Below, one piece after another: positions 11,535-22,437 of a stretch of DNA of 64,000 nt; position 1 is the first letter of the stretch, and every line of letters begins with the position of its first letter. The position numbers and the translations under genes were made by a program. The DNA comes from Adineta vaga. Its lineage: Eukaryota > Rotifera. The stretch lies in assembly GCA_021613535.1 (NCBI GenBank), contig CP075492.1:3782001-3846000 (forward strand), given 5' to 3'. Below the pieces are notes generated by a model. It saw only the letters and a program-made list of their open reading frames with translations, made no database searches and was not told the origin of the DNA.

Positions 11535-12461
11535 TCATTGTATGGTTCTATTTAATATCGTATTTGTATAAGCTGTCATTGGTACAACTGGTGTTGTTGA
11601 TCGACAAATAACTCTACTGACAGTTTTTCGAATTTCTCGATCTAATAAAATTGAACATAATTTTTCCACAGCAACTGCAACTGATACCGAAACAATTCCA
11701 ATTGAATAAAATATATCCACACTTGATAGCATATAAAATAATGATGGTGTTGCACCACATATATAAATAGCAAATAAAATCATTATATTCCGAAGAACTT
11801 CAAGATCACGATTTGTTTTTCTTTGTGATCCTTGATTTGATGTCGTCGTTGTTGTACGTCTTATTCGAAGATAAATTGAAATATAAATTGCAACAATTAT
11901 TGAAACAGGAATGAGATAATAAGCAAAAATTGAATAACCCATATGTAGAATAAATTTTATTGGAATCCAACAGAGAGAACCCGGACGAAAATAGATATCT
12001 TTAGTTAAAACTGAAGGTAATGGTAAAATGATAACGATGATCCAATTAATAAAAATCATAATAAAATGTGTTTTAAATGATGTTAACCATCGATATTTTG
12101 TTGATAAAACAGCAAAAAAGAATCGTGAAATTGCTTGTAATAAATACGAATAAACAACAGCAACAATTGACATATAACTAAAATAAGCACGCCATTGACA
12201 TGAAATATCACTTGAATAAAATGGGAAAAATAAAAGATAAATATAATTATTACATTGAGAAAAACAATATAAGATTGATGAAATACATGTATTACAAATT
12301 AGAAGATGTGTTACTGTATGTAATTGTTTGATTGATAGAACTAAGATTAAGATAATTAATGCAATGATTACAGCTATGAAAGCAAAACTCATAGATAAAG
12401 GAGTAATAAGACGATAATCAGTATAATCCGGTGCGATTGTTGTTGTTGTTGAAACATTCAT
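11535..12461 (-). CDS. rhodopsin-like 7TM receptor, single exon
   Basis: I choose ATG 12461 (MNVSTTTTIAP), which gives a short N-glycosylatable extracellular head; an in-frame ATG at 12554 would add a basic segment that does not look like a signal peptide. About 308 residues with seven hydrophobic segments. After TM3 the sequence is AISRFFFAV, a diverged DRY position. TM6 has FAIYICGATPSLF and TM7 runs SIGIVSVSVAVAVEKLCSILLDREIRK. The Thr-rich third loop (RRTTTTTSNQGSQRK) may be phosphorylated. It belongs to a group of rotifer orphan receptors distinct from the neighbour at 7.6 kb. Ligand unknown. Confidence 0.78.
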   Translation of the reverse strand: MNVSTTTTIAPDYTDYRLITPLSMSFAFIAVIIALIILILVLSIKQLHTVTHLLICNTCISSILYCFSQCNNYIYLLFFPFYSSDISCQWRAYFSYMSIVAVVYSYLLQAISRFFFAVLSTKYRWLTSFKTHFIMIFINWIIVIILPLPSVLTKDIYFRPGSLCWIPIKFILHMGYSIFAYYLIPVSIIVAIYISIYLRIRRTTTTTSNQGSQRKTNRDLEVLRNIMILFAIYICGATPSLFYMLSSVDIFYSIGIVSVSVAVAVEKLCSILLDREIRKTVSRVICRSTTPVVPMTAYTNTILNRTIQ

Positions 12462-13463
12462 TTCGAAATGAATATCAATAGATTGCTCTTTCTTACTTTT
12501 ATTTTTATATACGACAAGCAAAACTCTCCTAAATATTTTATTCATCAATGACAAGATTTCTTTTTGTCAGAAAAGTACAAATGATGTCTTAATTCTGTCA
12601 TAACTAATTATTTCATTAAGATATTCATGCATAAAATGTAGATGGTATTCATCATGGAAAAAAGTTTTTTAAGTATAAAACTCATCAGAAAGGAAATAAA
12701 TGTTGTTTGATTCTTTCAGAAATCGAAACAGAAAATAATCAATTTAGATTATAAACATATCGATTGAATTCTATGACAGGAGAAGGAGCATCAAAGGGCA
12801 ATTAGTACTCATTGCCACATTTAGAAATTTTTGATAATAGCACAAAATCAGCCAACTGTTGTTTAATTTCACTTTCTATCGTAGAGAAGAGTCTTATGTG
12901 TTTACACTTAACCCTTTCTGGCCGGATGTTACCGTTAGGTATAGCTCAGTACTACTTCTTTAAACCTCATGTTGGAAATGAGTAACCTCCATACATAAAC
13001 GACAAAGAATATGTAGTATTAAAACTTTTTTAATGTTATCTTCTGGTAGTCGGCCGTAAAGGATTAAATGATTATGGTCCAATAGTAAAGTGAAAATCTT
13101 TTAAAGTTTGTTTGTTAGATGAGGACAAATTATTGTTAGAGAATTTCTTTTCAATAATGAGTAAAAACGTTTCTTAATATGTTTATAATAACATTTTAAC
13201 CTTGATTTGTCGATGTTTTTCTCTTAATTGTATTAATTAATATTTCTGAATAATACTCAGACATAGTCACAACATCAGATCAATTCTAAATGTCACGAAC
13301 GAACTCATCAGCTAACTTCATATTAATTCACAATGAAGTATGAATCCGGATAATACTTTTCTTCAGAATCATGAGCTAAAGATAAAAGCAGATGTAATAA
13401 AAGAATGAGTTTTATTTCATAATTTTCTTTGATATCTCTTATAGTATTGCGATCGAACGGAAA
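12462..13463. other. intergenic with a MITE
   Basis: The spacer between divergent receptor genes holds the piggyBac-like MITE at 12912-13063 (separate entry). Outside it the DNA is AT-rich with no coding signal. Confidence 0.5.
12908..13067. mobile_element. piggyBac-like MITE with TTAA target duplication
   Basis: TTAA at 12908-12911 is followed by CCCTTTCTGGCCGG; the other end reads CGGCCGTAAAGGA followed by TTAA at 13064-13067. The ends are imperfect inverted repeats (about 11 of the first 14 bases match). TTAA flanks and CCCTTT-type termini are the hallmark of piggyBac elements. The internal ~150 bp has no open frame, so this is a non-autonomous element. It is also more GC-rich than its surroundings. 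Confidence 0.65.
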
Positions 13464-14531
13464 ATGTCGACTGACGTAAATTTAATTTCCTCTTTAAAAT
13501 ATCTTACAATACAAATCAATCGACATGGAGCTTTAATTATGATTTTATTTGGTACTATTGGAAATCTTCTCAATCTATTCGTTTTAAATGATCGATCATT
13601 TCGTGAAAGTCCTTGTACAACTTATCTTCGATGGTCATCAATTACAAGTATTCTGTTCATTTGGTCAGGATTATTAACTCGAGTGCTCGAAGGGTTAGAT
13701 TAAATTTTATCATGGAATATTCAAGTCTTACTTTTCTTTCTTTTTTTCTTCTTAGTTATGGAATCAATTGGCCGAATCAGTATCCTCCTCTATGTAAAAT
13801 TCGTCTATTTATCTTAATGATCTGTTGGTCAGTAGCAACATGGGCTTTCGTAGGAGCTACTATGGATCGTTATTTATGTAGTAATTCATCTGTTATTCGT
13901 CGTCTGAAAAGTACAAATCGAACAGCAAAACGATTTTTATTATTGTTTTTAATTATATCAATTTTTTTATTTGTACAAATTTTCTATTGTTATAAAGCAA
14001 GTGTGCCCAATGTTCCCGTTGCGTGTTATACTGAAACATTAGCATGTCAAATGTATAATGATTGGACAAATATTTTATATAATATTCTTATTCCAAGTAT
14101 ATTCATGGCAATATTTGGTATATTAACAATTATCAATGTTCGAAAACGAATCATTCATCCGACACAAAATCGAAATACAAATGTACAACCACGTTTGAAG
14201 AAAATCGATCGAAATCTTCGAAAAATATTATTTGTTCAAGTAAATATTCAGAAAATGATTTGTTTGCTTGTCTGAAATGATAATGTATTGTTTATAGATT
14301 TTAGTTTTACTAGTATTGAATTTACCGATTGGACTTCAACGTTTTTATGCAAATGTAACATCCTATGTGGAAAAAAGTACTCTTCGAGTTGCAATTGAAA
14401 ATTTTATTTATTCAATTATTGTTCTCATTCGTTTTATTGCTTATTCAATTTCATTCTATTTATATTTTCTAACTGGTTCAATGTATCGTGAAACATTCAA
14501 ACGAAAAATTCGTCAACTAAGAATATCATAA
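13464..14531 (+). CDS. rhodopsin-like 7TM receptor, three exons
   Basis: Exons 13464-13693, 13756-14239 and 14298-14531 join in phase (introns 62 and 58 bp) to give 315 residues. TM1 has GTIGNLLNLFVL (the GN of class A receptors). TM3 ends TMDRYLCSN, a clear DRY motif. A Cys before TM3 (PLCKIR) pairs with one in loop 2. TM7 is IYSIIVLIRFIAYSISFYLYFL, followed by a basic helix-8-like tail. The organisation matches the receptors at 29.2 and 57.7 kb, and together they form a dispersed local family. Orphan receptor; probably peptide or amine sensing by analogy only. Confidence 0.82.
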
Positions 14532-14639
14532 TAAATATGAAGTATATTAATAAAAAAAAATTTCTTTTGCTTTTTTTTATATTAGTGAATAAATGAAACG
14601 TTTGAGGAGTTTCATATTGCATAGATATGTTGGAGAGCA
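14532..14639. other. short spacer
   Basis: AT-rich 3' flank of the receptor gene, with AATAAA-like sequences (near 14550). Nothing else. Confidence 0.4.
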
Positions 14640-15299
14640 ATACTTTTGACAGACTTGAAGCAAGAGAAGTCATTTCTTCAACATACTGATACGGAAGATG
14701 TTTGAAATAGGTTTTTCTTGAGGGTTATATTTACTCTTAGCAATTGCATTTCATTTTAAGCATTAAGTTATGTCTTAAATAATTAAACCTGTCAATTATT
14801 TTCGTTATTTTCTGCGCAATTGGCTCGTATAATATGGTATACAGGAAGTTATTTTTGTTGAGATTCTTCTAGAATGAATAGAAAGTAATTAAATATATAT
14901 TTTCGTTTTCTAATTGCATCGTCAATGATAAAGAATAATTTGTTAGAAAATATGAAATTAAAAGTTAAGAATAAAATCTGTCAGTCTTATCGGATCAACA
15001 GCTTCATGTACAACCACCGTATATTTCGCATCAGGTCAGTAAAATAAATTGCTTGATAAAACGTTAAGTTGTTTCGAGAATCATTGTTTTGTTTAGGATG
15101 GATCACTACAGAAAACACGAGTATTATTGCACGAAGCTATCACACAGCATCTGTATTAGGAAATGGCCAAGTACTGGTTGCCGGCGGGTCTAATGGTATT
15201 ATTCGTTTCAACATTACAAAATTGTTTGATCCATCGTCAGGTATTTGGATGAATACAGAAAATATGAACAGTGCACAAGAACGACATACAGTATTATAG
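14640..15299 (+). pseudogene. decayed copy of the kelch-repeat gene
   Basis: The segment aligns by eye with the intact gene at 15.7-17.4 kb. It has a broken counterpart of the signal-peptide region (about 14700-14800), the same intron 3' sequence (AGTAAAATAAATTGCTTGATAAA) and a truncated last exon from about 15098. That exon encodes only about one and a half kelch repeats (RSYHTASVLGNGQVLVAGGS) before a stop at 15297-15299. Many frame breaks precede it. It is a tandem duplicate in decay, not a working propeller. Confidence 0.65.
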
Positions 15300-15732
15300 T
15301 CTTAAAAGAAATTATCATTTATTCAATAAAAAGAAAACATTACATTCATACTAGGATAAAATAAATCTCAATGCTAAATCATAGCGATAATGATTAAAAT
15401 ATAAACATTGAAACGAAAATATCACAATCAATCCAAGGACTGAAAGTCAATTTCGTAGCGTAATGTAAAAAAGGTTCTTTTTCCCAATAAATATTTCTCA
15501 AAAGCTAAAGAAGAACGTTCTCTTCGTCTTTTCTTTTCATTAAATAAACATTCTATAAGCAAGCTAATTACAAAAAAAACTTAGATGATGTTCATTTTCT
15601 AAATGCGCAAAAAAGAGAAAATCATACATCTGTTTTGCATTTGCTATCGTCAGACAAGAATATTTTCAGTGATGCAAAAGAAAACTAAGGAATAAGAAAA
15701 GTCATTTCTTAAAACATATCAACACTATCGAC
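15300..15732. other. intergenic
   Basis: Spacer between the decayed and the intact kelch genes. Nothing coding is seen. Its distal part (about 15640-15730) resembles sequence near 14650, as expected from the tandem duplication. Confidence 0.4.
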
Positions 15733-17387
15733 ATGTTTGCCATAGTTATTCTTTTAATCATATTTTCTTTGAGCAATTGTATTTCTCTCAATAAAATCGA
15801 AAATGCAACATTGATTGGTAATGGTTCTCTAACATTATTGAATCAAACACGAGAACAATGTATTTGTTTATTATTGAACTCTAATCAATCCATTTCAGCA
15901 GTAAATTATTTGACAAATAATCAAACATGTCAATTATTCTCGTCATATACTACTCAAATTAATATTAAACTAAATGCGAACTCATTGATAATATGTACAA
16001 ATCAATCAGTCATAGTAACTATGTTTCGTAAGTTTATCATTCAACAAAGACCTGATCCATTCAATCCATCATAAACTATATTTTGATAACGACCTAATTT
16101 TTTTCACAGCCGATCATATAATATAATATCCAAAAAATCATTTTGTTAAGAGTTTTCCACAATAAGTAAAATATAAAACTATGTATACACTTAATTAAAG
16201 GTAAGTATGTATATGTTTTCATTTTCTAATTTATTGAGAATATAAAGTTAACAACTGAAGAATAAGATGTGTGATATTTATTTAAAGTCTATTCTTTTTT
16301 TAATATACAAGTTAGTAAAATAAATTGCTTGATAAATGTGAAGTTGTTTCGAAAACAATCTTCTTTCTTACTTTGTTTTTCTTTTCTAGGATGGATAACT
16401 ACAGAAAACATGAATACTGCGCGAGGCTATCACACAGCAGCTGTATTGGGAAATGGTAAAGTATTGGTTGCTGGTGGATCTAATGGTAGTTCTCGCTTAA
16501 ACACTGCAGAATTGTTCGATCCATCGTCAGGTATTTGGATGAATACAGGAAATATGAATACTGCACGAGAACGACATACAGCATCTGTATTAACGAATGG
16601 AAAAGTATTAGTTGCTGGTGGATATAATGGTAATGCATATTGGAATAGTGCAGAATTGTATGATGCAACGACGGGTATTTGGAGAATCACCGGTAGTATG
16701 AATGTAACACGTTGTTATCATACAGCGTCGATTTTATCGAATGGAAACGTGTTGGTTGCTGGTGGATATAACGGTTATCTCACTCATAAAACTTCTGAAT
16801 TATTTAATTCGTTAACAGGTCGTTGGACTACTACAGGAAACACGAATGTTCCCCGTCGATATCATACAGCTTCCGTTTTGACAAATGGAAAAGTATTAGT
16901 TACTGGTGGACGTAATGATAGCGATTACACTAAAACTACGGAATTATACGATCCTACAACAAGTGTTTGGACAGCAACATCAGACATGTACATCACACGA
17001 GGCTTTCATACAGCATCTGTATTATCGAATGGAAACGTATTAGTTGCTGGTGGATATAATACTAATGCATATTGGAATAGTGCAGAATTGTATGATCCAT
17101 CAACAAATATTTGGACAACAACAGGAAGCATGAATATTGGACGATATTATCATACAGCAACAGTCTTGTTAAATGGAAAAGTGTTAGTTGCCGGTGGAAG
17201 CAACGGTTCGATCTATTTGAATAATGCAGAGTTATATGATCCGAAAACTGCTACATGGACAATCGTAGAAAGTATGAACTTCGTACGACAAACTCATACT
17301 ATGTCCATGTTAACAAACGGAGCTGTATTAGTTGCAGGTGGACGTGGTGATAGTACAAATTATCTTAATAGTGCTGAACTCTATTGA
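15733..17387 (+). CDS. secreted seven-repeat kelch propeller protein
   Basis: Exon 1 (15733-16027) starts with a signal peptide (MFAIVILLIIFSLSNC) followed by an Asn-rich module with spaced Cys that looks apple/PAN-like. A 362-bp intron with a CTTTTCTAG acceptor leads to exon 2 (16390-17387). Exon 2 encodes seven repeats of the form MNTAR-YHTA-VL-NGKVLVAGG-N....AELYDP-TG-W, i.e. a full seven-bladed kelch/galactose-oxidase-like propeller. Total about 430 residues. The intron is long for this region and could hide a further small exon. The protein is probably extracellular; no copper-ligand set of galactose oxidase is obvious, so an enzymatic role is not claimed. Two decayed relatives flank it at 14.6-15.3 kb and 20.4-21.0 kb. 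Confidence 0.8.
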
Positions 17388-17747
17388 TTGAAACTGAATA
17401 ATCAGTATTCATGATATTTTCATCACTGGCTTTACGATAAAAGCTTTTAACAAACTATTATTGATCAAATAAAGGACACGTCACATACATACTAAAATAA
17501 AAAATCTAAATTTAAATTCATAATACTAATGATTGAAATATCTTGTTGCGGTTTTTTTTATATTTGAAAGAAACGTGACGTTCTAGTATATAACTTACCC
17601 ATGCAGTATAATACTTGCGAGACAAAGCATAGAGTGGTTTTCTACGTGGTTTTGTTCGAGTAAGCATATTTGTCAATAAAACGTATCTAAAATTGGAATT
17701 TTCCATCGGTTGTCATTTACATGATTTTCTAACCAGTAAAACTCAAG
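17388..17747. other. intergenic
   Basis: AT-rich spacer. The minus-strand frame 17706-17518 has no supporting features. Nothing else is seen. Confidence 0.4.
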
Positions 17748-18340
17748 ATGAGTTTATTTAAAAGTAACAGCGAAATGAATTCATCCACGTTGATAACATC
17801 AAACAATACAAATATAAATCGACGACGATATTCTGTTTTTGAATGGATTCAATTAATTGCAACAATATTCATTCCAGTTATAATAGGTGTTTATACAATT
17901 ATTGATAATAATAATAATACATCAATTACTATGAGTAATCGTATGAGAGATATTAAAATAGCCAATATATCTCGAACATCCGCGTATGAAATTGCTGAAG
18001 CTAATCGATTAATGGAAATCCATATTGCTGAACAAAGTCGACAAAAAGATCGTGATCTCTCGATTGATCAACAACATCAAATTATTCTTACCAATGCGTC
18101 ATTTTGACATACAATCCTAGATTGTGTTACATTTCATAAAGCTTATATGGATTTCGGTGATTTTATTGTTGAGAATGTGCTTTTTCAAGGTCGATTTTAT
18201 ATCGAGTTAATTTAAGTTTTTCAAGAATTCATCGTTGCGATATTCAAATTTGTTCAATTCTCATATACATATCGATCAATTAAATGAAGTTGTTGATCTT
18301 TTTGGATCGATATTACCAAATGGAACTCGTAGTTAGACAA
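17748..18340 (+). CDS. single-pass membrane protein, possible decayed pentapeptide tail
   Basis: The open frame 17748-18107 encodes a Ser/Asn/Thr-rich head, one membrane segment (WIQLIATIFIPVIIGVYTII), then a charged helical stretch (REMxDIKIAN..., EANRLMEIHIAEQSRQKDRDL). The head-TM-coiled segment layout is seen in bdelloid membrane proteins that continue into pentapeptide repeats. After the stop, fragments in other frames (FHKAYMDFGDFIVENVLFQG, then NSSLRYSNLFNSHIH) still look pentapeptide-like up to about 18335, so this may be a broken longer gene. The head plus TM part is well supported; the tail is inference. Confidence 0.45.
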
Positions 18341-18945
18341 AATAATATTGTGCTGCTTTTAAAAATTAATTGACTCTAACAATACGCCAAGCATTTATAC
18401 TGTGCTACTTTTGCTTTTACTGTCGTTGAATATTGAGTAGATGATGAATAAATATAAGATGGTGGTAGATTTCCATTGAAATAAAAGAAAGTTCAACAGA
18501 ACAATAAGAAATGAGATTTTCATACAATATATTTTCTGGCGTAAATAGAGAAATAATTGATTGTTTCACGATTTTTCTTGATAGTGTAATCTTCTTCAAA
18601 TAGTTGTCGTCGTTTCATTATAGATGAAAATATATCTCTCATACGACCGACTATCATCTTTTTTAAGAGAAACTTACAGTTATAGTATAACATATATGTT
18701 GACAAAAAATCAACTATTGCAGAAAAATAAAGAATGAAAGATATAATTTATCGAAATCTATTCTTCTTATATGACTAGTATATAATATTACCTGTAACAG
18801 AGAACTAGAAAAACATACAACAAAACGAAAAAATGATGCATGTCTACAAAGTATTATTACAAGTTAATAGAGATATTAAAAAGATAATTTGAACTAGCCA
18901 TGTAGATTTTCACAGTTGATAACAACCTATTTTTTTCTTCGAAAT
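18341..18945. other. intergenic
   Basis: Convergent spacer. Small minus-strand frames at 18417-18705 carry no recognisable motif and are AT-rich. Nothing supported. Confidence 0.4.
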
Positions 18946-19598
18946 TTAATAATCAGCTGATTTATTATCTATTTCAATAGTTGCTTCAATTTCGACTGTA
19001 GTAGATAACTGTTCACTATCACAGGAACTTTCTGATGAAGAATTTTCTTGAGCGACATCTGTCGTATTCTTCTGTAAACTGGATGTACACCTTTCTTCCG
19101 GTGTTCCAAGAGTGAAATTCGGTTCGACTGTTGATGCACAATCACCGAATGATTCAGTAGTCTCAAACCAATCTCCACAAGGAATCCACATTCCAAGTTC
19201 CTGTTCTCTACAGATATATAGTTTCAGAATACCTTGACTACTCATTCTTGTTATTGATGTTGCATTCCATTCTGCACCTTCAGTTGAAGAATAATCAATT
19301 TCTGGAAAATACGCAGGAAGAACTGATATTGTTTGATTAACTAGTGCTTGATTAGAAAATGGTTCGAACACACGCATTTGTATGTTAGCAGTATCATCAC
19401 CGTAAATACTGTCAACTGTTACTACAGGGTTGGCGTCGTTCATTGTAGTAGAGAACACTAGAAGTTTTGATCAGATCTGTGATTTTATCGAAAACATAGT
19501 GGTGATTTTACCATTCCTGTCTTTAAACATACTATTTTAATAGTATATTTACTAATGTTGTTTTTACACATCATAGCATTGAATAGTAACAGAAACAT
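18946..19598 (-). CDS. hypothetical protein with acidic Ser-rich tail, two exons
   Basis: Exon 19598-19553 (ATG at 19598, MFLLLFNAMMCKNNI) and exon 19457-18946 join in phase across a 95-bp intron with donor GTAAAT and acceptor TTCTAG, giving 185 residues. The first residues are hydrophobic and may act as a signal peptide. The middle has several N-x-S/T sites and a motif GMWIPCGDWFETTESFGDC. The last 50 residues are rich in Ser, Glu and Asp. I do not recognise the family. A secreted or surface protein is a reasonable but unproven reading. Confidence 0.5.
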
Positions 19599-20449
19599 CC
19601 AGGGATTATCTATAGCCTTAGGTTTTCCATAAATAGAACAACTAATGTTCTGAAAGTTGGAATTGATTCCCGATAACAAAAACACTTTTGTCTCAAAAAT
19701 GGGAAAACAAATCTAAGTAATGCTGATGATGTAAAACGATCGTTAAAAGAATGTGTTACAAGAAAACCTTGTTTTATATGAAGTAGAGAGCATATAGATA
19801 AAGAATGATAATCTCATTTGATCCATGAATTTATGCCATTCCAAAAAGCTTTGCAAAATAATTTTCTATTGTATAGTTTTCATTTTGAATAATATTTAAC
19901 TGTATACGAATTATAACAAGCATAACGATCGACTTTTCTTATACATCGAATCTGCTTATTATTGTAGATTTTTTTTAAATTCGAATATCTATCAAATTCT
20001 TCAATACAACATCTAATTTGACGAACATTGGTACAATTGTTGTTATAAAGATAGAAATAAAATCTAAAGATCTTGACACCATTTCTAAGTGAGAGAAAGA
20101 ATATGTCGTTCGAGTGCAAATCTTCGAATTGGTAATAGTAAATAGTGATTCGAATTCTTCGATGACGTCATGCGATATGTATATATCTTCTTGCGTTCTA
20201 GAAATGTACTTAAACATAGTGTTTTTCTCCATCTCTTTTTCGTTCTTTTCTGCCGTCAATATATTGTTTTTCTCTTATATTTGACTGAATGTAAAAGATA
20301 AATCGTTCGTGTTGATATTCTTTATATTAACAAATCTGTTTTTTTTTCTAATAATTAATAATTAATATTCGAATGTTGAACGAAAAGAAAAGAATAGCTG
20401 CAGAAATTCTTTATCAAACAATATTTTCTCAAATAGAATAGCAATATAT
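19599..20449. other. intergenic
   Basis: AT-rich. A perfect TGACGTCA (CRE-type palindrome) lies at 20163-20170. The minus-strand frames at 19880-20259 have no domain signature. Nothing else supported. Confidence 0.4.
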
Positions 20450-21030
20450 TTGTCAAGTGTTCAGTTCAAATTAATCCATTTTAACAGTGAATTCTTTTCA
20501 TCAACTGTTACTTGTATTGATCTTGAATTGAGTGTCAATTCTCTTGTAGTATTTACAAATCAATTAACAATAGGAGACATATTCAGTAAGTTTACAAAAA
20601 AATCATCTTCTTTTAGGATTGAAATATACGAAACAAACAGATCGAAAGTTATAGTGGCTTAGAAAGAATTGAAACAGAATAAAAGATATTACGGTGAATC
20701 TATTGTTCAAAACCAGGAATAAAAGATTGATTTATTTTTTAATTATATAGAAACAACAAATGCAATATCAACTACCACAACGGTTTTATTACATGAGTAA
20801 TAAATTTGATAATCTATAATATACTAAAAAAGAAGAAATTCTTGTTCTGATGTCAATAATTTGTTTAAAATGGATGACAAATGAGAAACATGAATACTGC
20901 GCGATATTTTCATACAGCATCTGTACTAACAAACGGGAAAATATTAGTTGCAGATGGATATTCCAATGGCATTCTCATCAGTAGTGTATAATTATATGAT
21001 CCATTAACAGGCATTTGGACACGATCTTGA
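20450..21030 (+). pseudogene. second decayed kelch-gene copy
   Basis: The first part (about 20450-20600) resembles the end of exon 1 of the intact kelch gene (VNSLVVFTNQLTIGD against ANSLIICTNQSVIVT). The second part (about 20884-21030) retains one kelch repeat with MNTAR-FHTASVL-NGKILVADG, interrupted by a stop (TAA) before LYDPLTGIW. The remaining repeats are lost. The copy is more decayed than that at 14.6-15.3 kb. Confidence 0.6.
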
Positions 21031-21039
21031 TTGCAATTG

Positions 21040-22437
21040 CGTGTACTAGTGGATCGTAAAGCTTGTTGAGCTTCGTTTACATACAGTTGCGTTTAACGAC
21101 CTCTTTGTATTTCAATGAGACTCGAATATATCAAGAATCGTTTCCATATGACATTATTTTTTTCAATTGCGTCTCTGTGCATTTTTCCTCTAGAGAACAT
21201 TTGTAATCTATCGTGTAAACGAGCTCAGATCGTATTTTTGTATATTGAAAGATGTATAAATACAAAATATCTTATGTAGAATACGGTACTACTAGTAAAA
21301 ATCTTTGCTAAAGTATCCATTTATTTTTGCAAATGAAACACTTCGAAGTAAGCTAAAACTCGTTCGATACATATGTATAAATCATTCGAAAATCATTTAA
21401 TATTTCAATACGAAGAATTTCACAAGCATAATTCGTAATGAGGTTTTAGAAAAATATTTTTTAACATTTATTATAGAGAATAGAAGATAAGAAGACATTT
21501 TATTTGGAACTATTAAGCTTATTCGGAAAGTTAAGAAAAGATATTGAATATGTTTTGATAGTCAAACGTGAAAATCATTTTCGTTGATGTATCTAACTTC
21601 GAAAATCAATATTCAACTAGAAACCTATTTGAATAAGAATATGTTTCGAGCTATTATTTATTACTCAGTGATATAAGAAGGTAAGGTATACGTGAGAAAA
21701 TAACACTCACCCTTACCCACACCCTCAAGATATGGTCAACACTGAAAAATTCTAACCAAAATGCATTGATTTCTGTATCGAAAATATAGGACGACTACGA
21801 AGTCTAATGTAGAGTAAATAGGAAAGATACCGAGTTGTTTCGGATTTCAGGATCCATTTTTACGCCCTGGAAATACCGATCTTTCAAAAATTTTCCAATA
21901 TATTCAATGATGATAAACAACAATAAATCATTAAATAATAAAAAAGTTAAAATAAATATTTTTTTATTTATTTATTTTTTTTGTATTCTAAATAATAAAT
22001 ATGATAAGATTGTATCTATTGATTCAAATTTATTTTCTATCAAATTCAGTTTAGGCACATTGACAAAATATAATTATATTCTTTACTTTTTCATTTTTAA
22101 ATACTTTTATGCATAAAGTCGGTCGATTTTCTTTCTCATATAATAAATAAGAGATCATTCAGAACATATGAATTGTTTGATAAGAAAGATTTTTTCACAA
22201 ATGAAAGAAACACAACTTTTAAAGCATTAATCAGTACTTATTAGCACACAAGACAATTACATTGTATTCATGCAATATGTTTTACATCTATTTTATTTAT
22301 TTTATTTCGAAGAAGGACAAATATATTAAGTTATATTACCATTTAAAAAAGAAAAATAATGCTATAATAAATAAACTGTTCCTTCTTCAAGCTATAAAAT
22401 CATAATTTTCAGAAAAGATTTCACTAAATTATCCATT
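21040..22437. other. intergenic, AT-rich
   Basis: No supported gene. The open frame 21835-22116 is Ile/Asn/Lys/Phe-rich and looks like chance in AT-rich DNA. One telomere-like paired tract lies at 21680-21731. Confidence 0.45.
21680..21731. repeat. telomere-like paired tract
   Basis: A G-rich arm (GGTAAGGTATACGTGAG) faces a C-rich arm (CACTCACCCTTACCCACACC) that ends in CTCAAGAT. The reverse complement of the C-rich end, ATCTTGAGGGTGTGGGT, is the same string as at 39247, so both belong to one dispersed family. Confidence 0.55.

Noticed and set aside
13464-14531. Frameshift in the receptor because it lies in three frames
   Set aside because: GT-AG introns of 62 and 58 bp join the three parts exactly in phase, so no lesion is needed.
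16430-16690. Minus-strand frames opposite the kelch gene
   Set aside because: Antisense shadows of the repeated kelch codons; they repeat with the same period and have no motif of their own.
21835-22116. 93-residue open frame
   Set aside because: Ile/Asn/Lys/Phe composition matches random translation of AT-rich DNA; no motif, no neighbours in phase.
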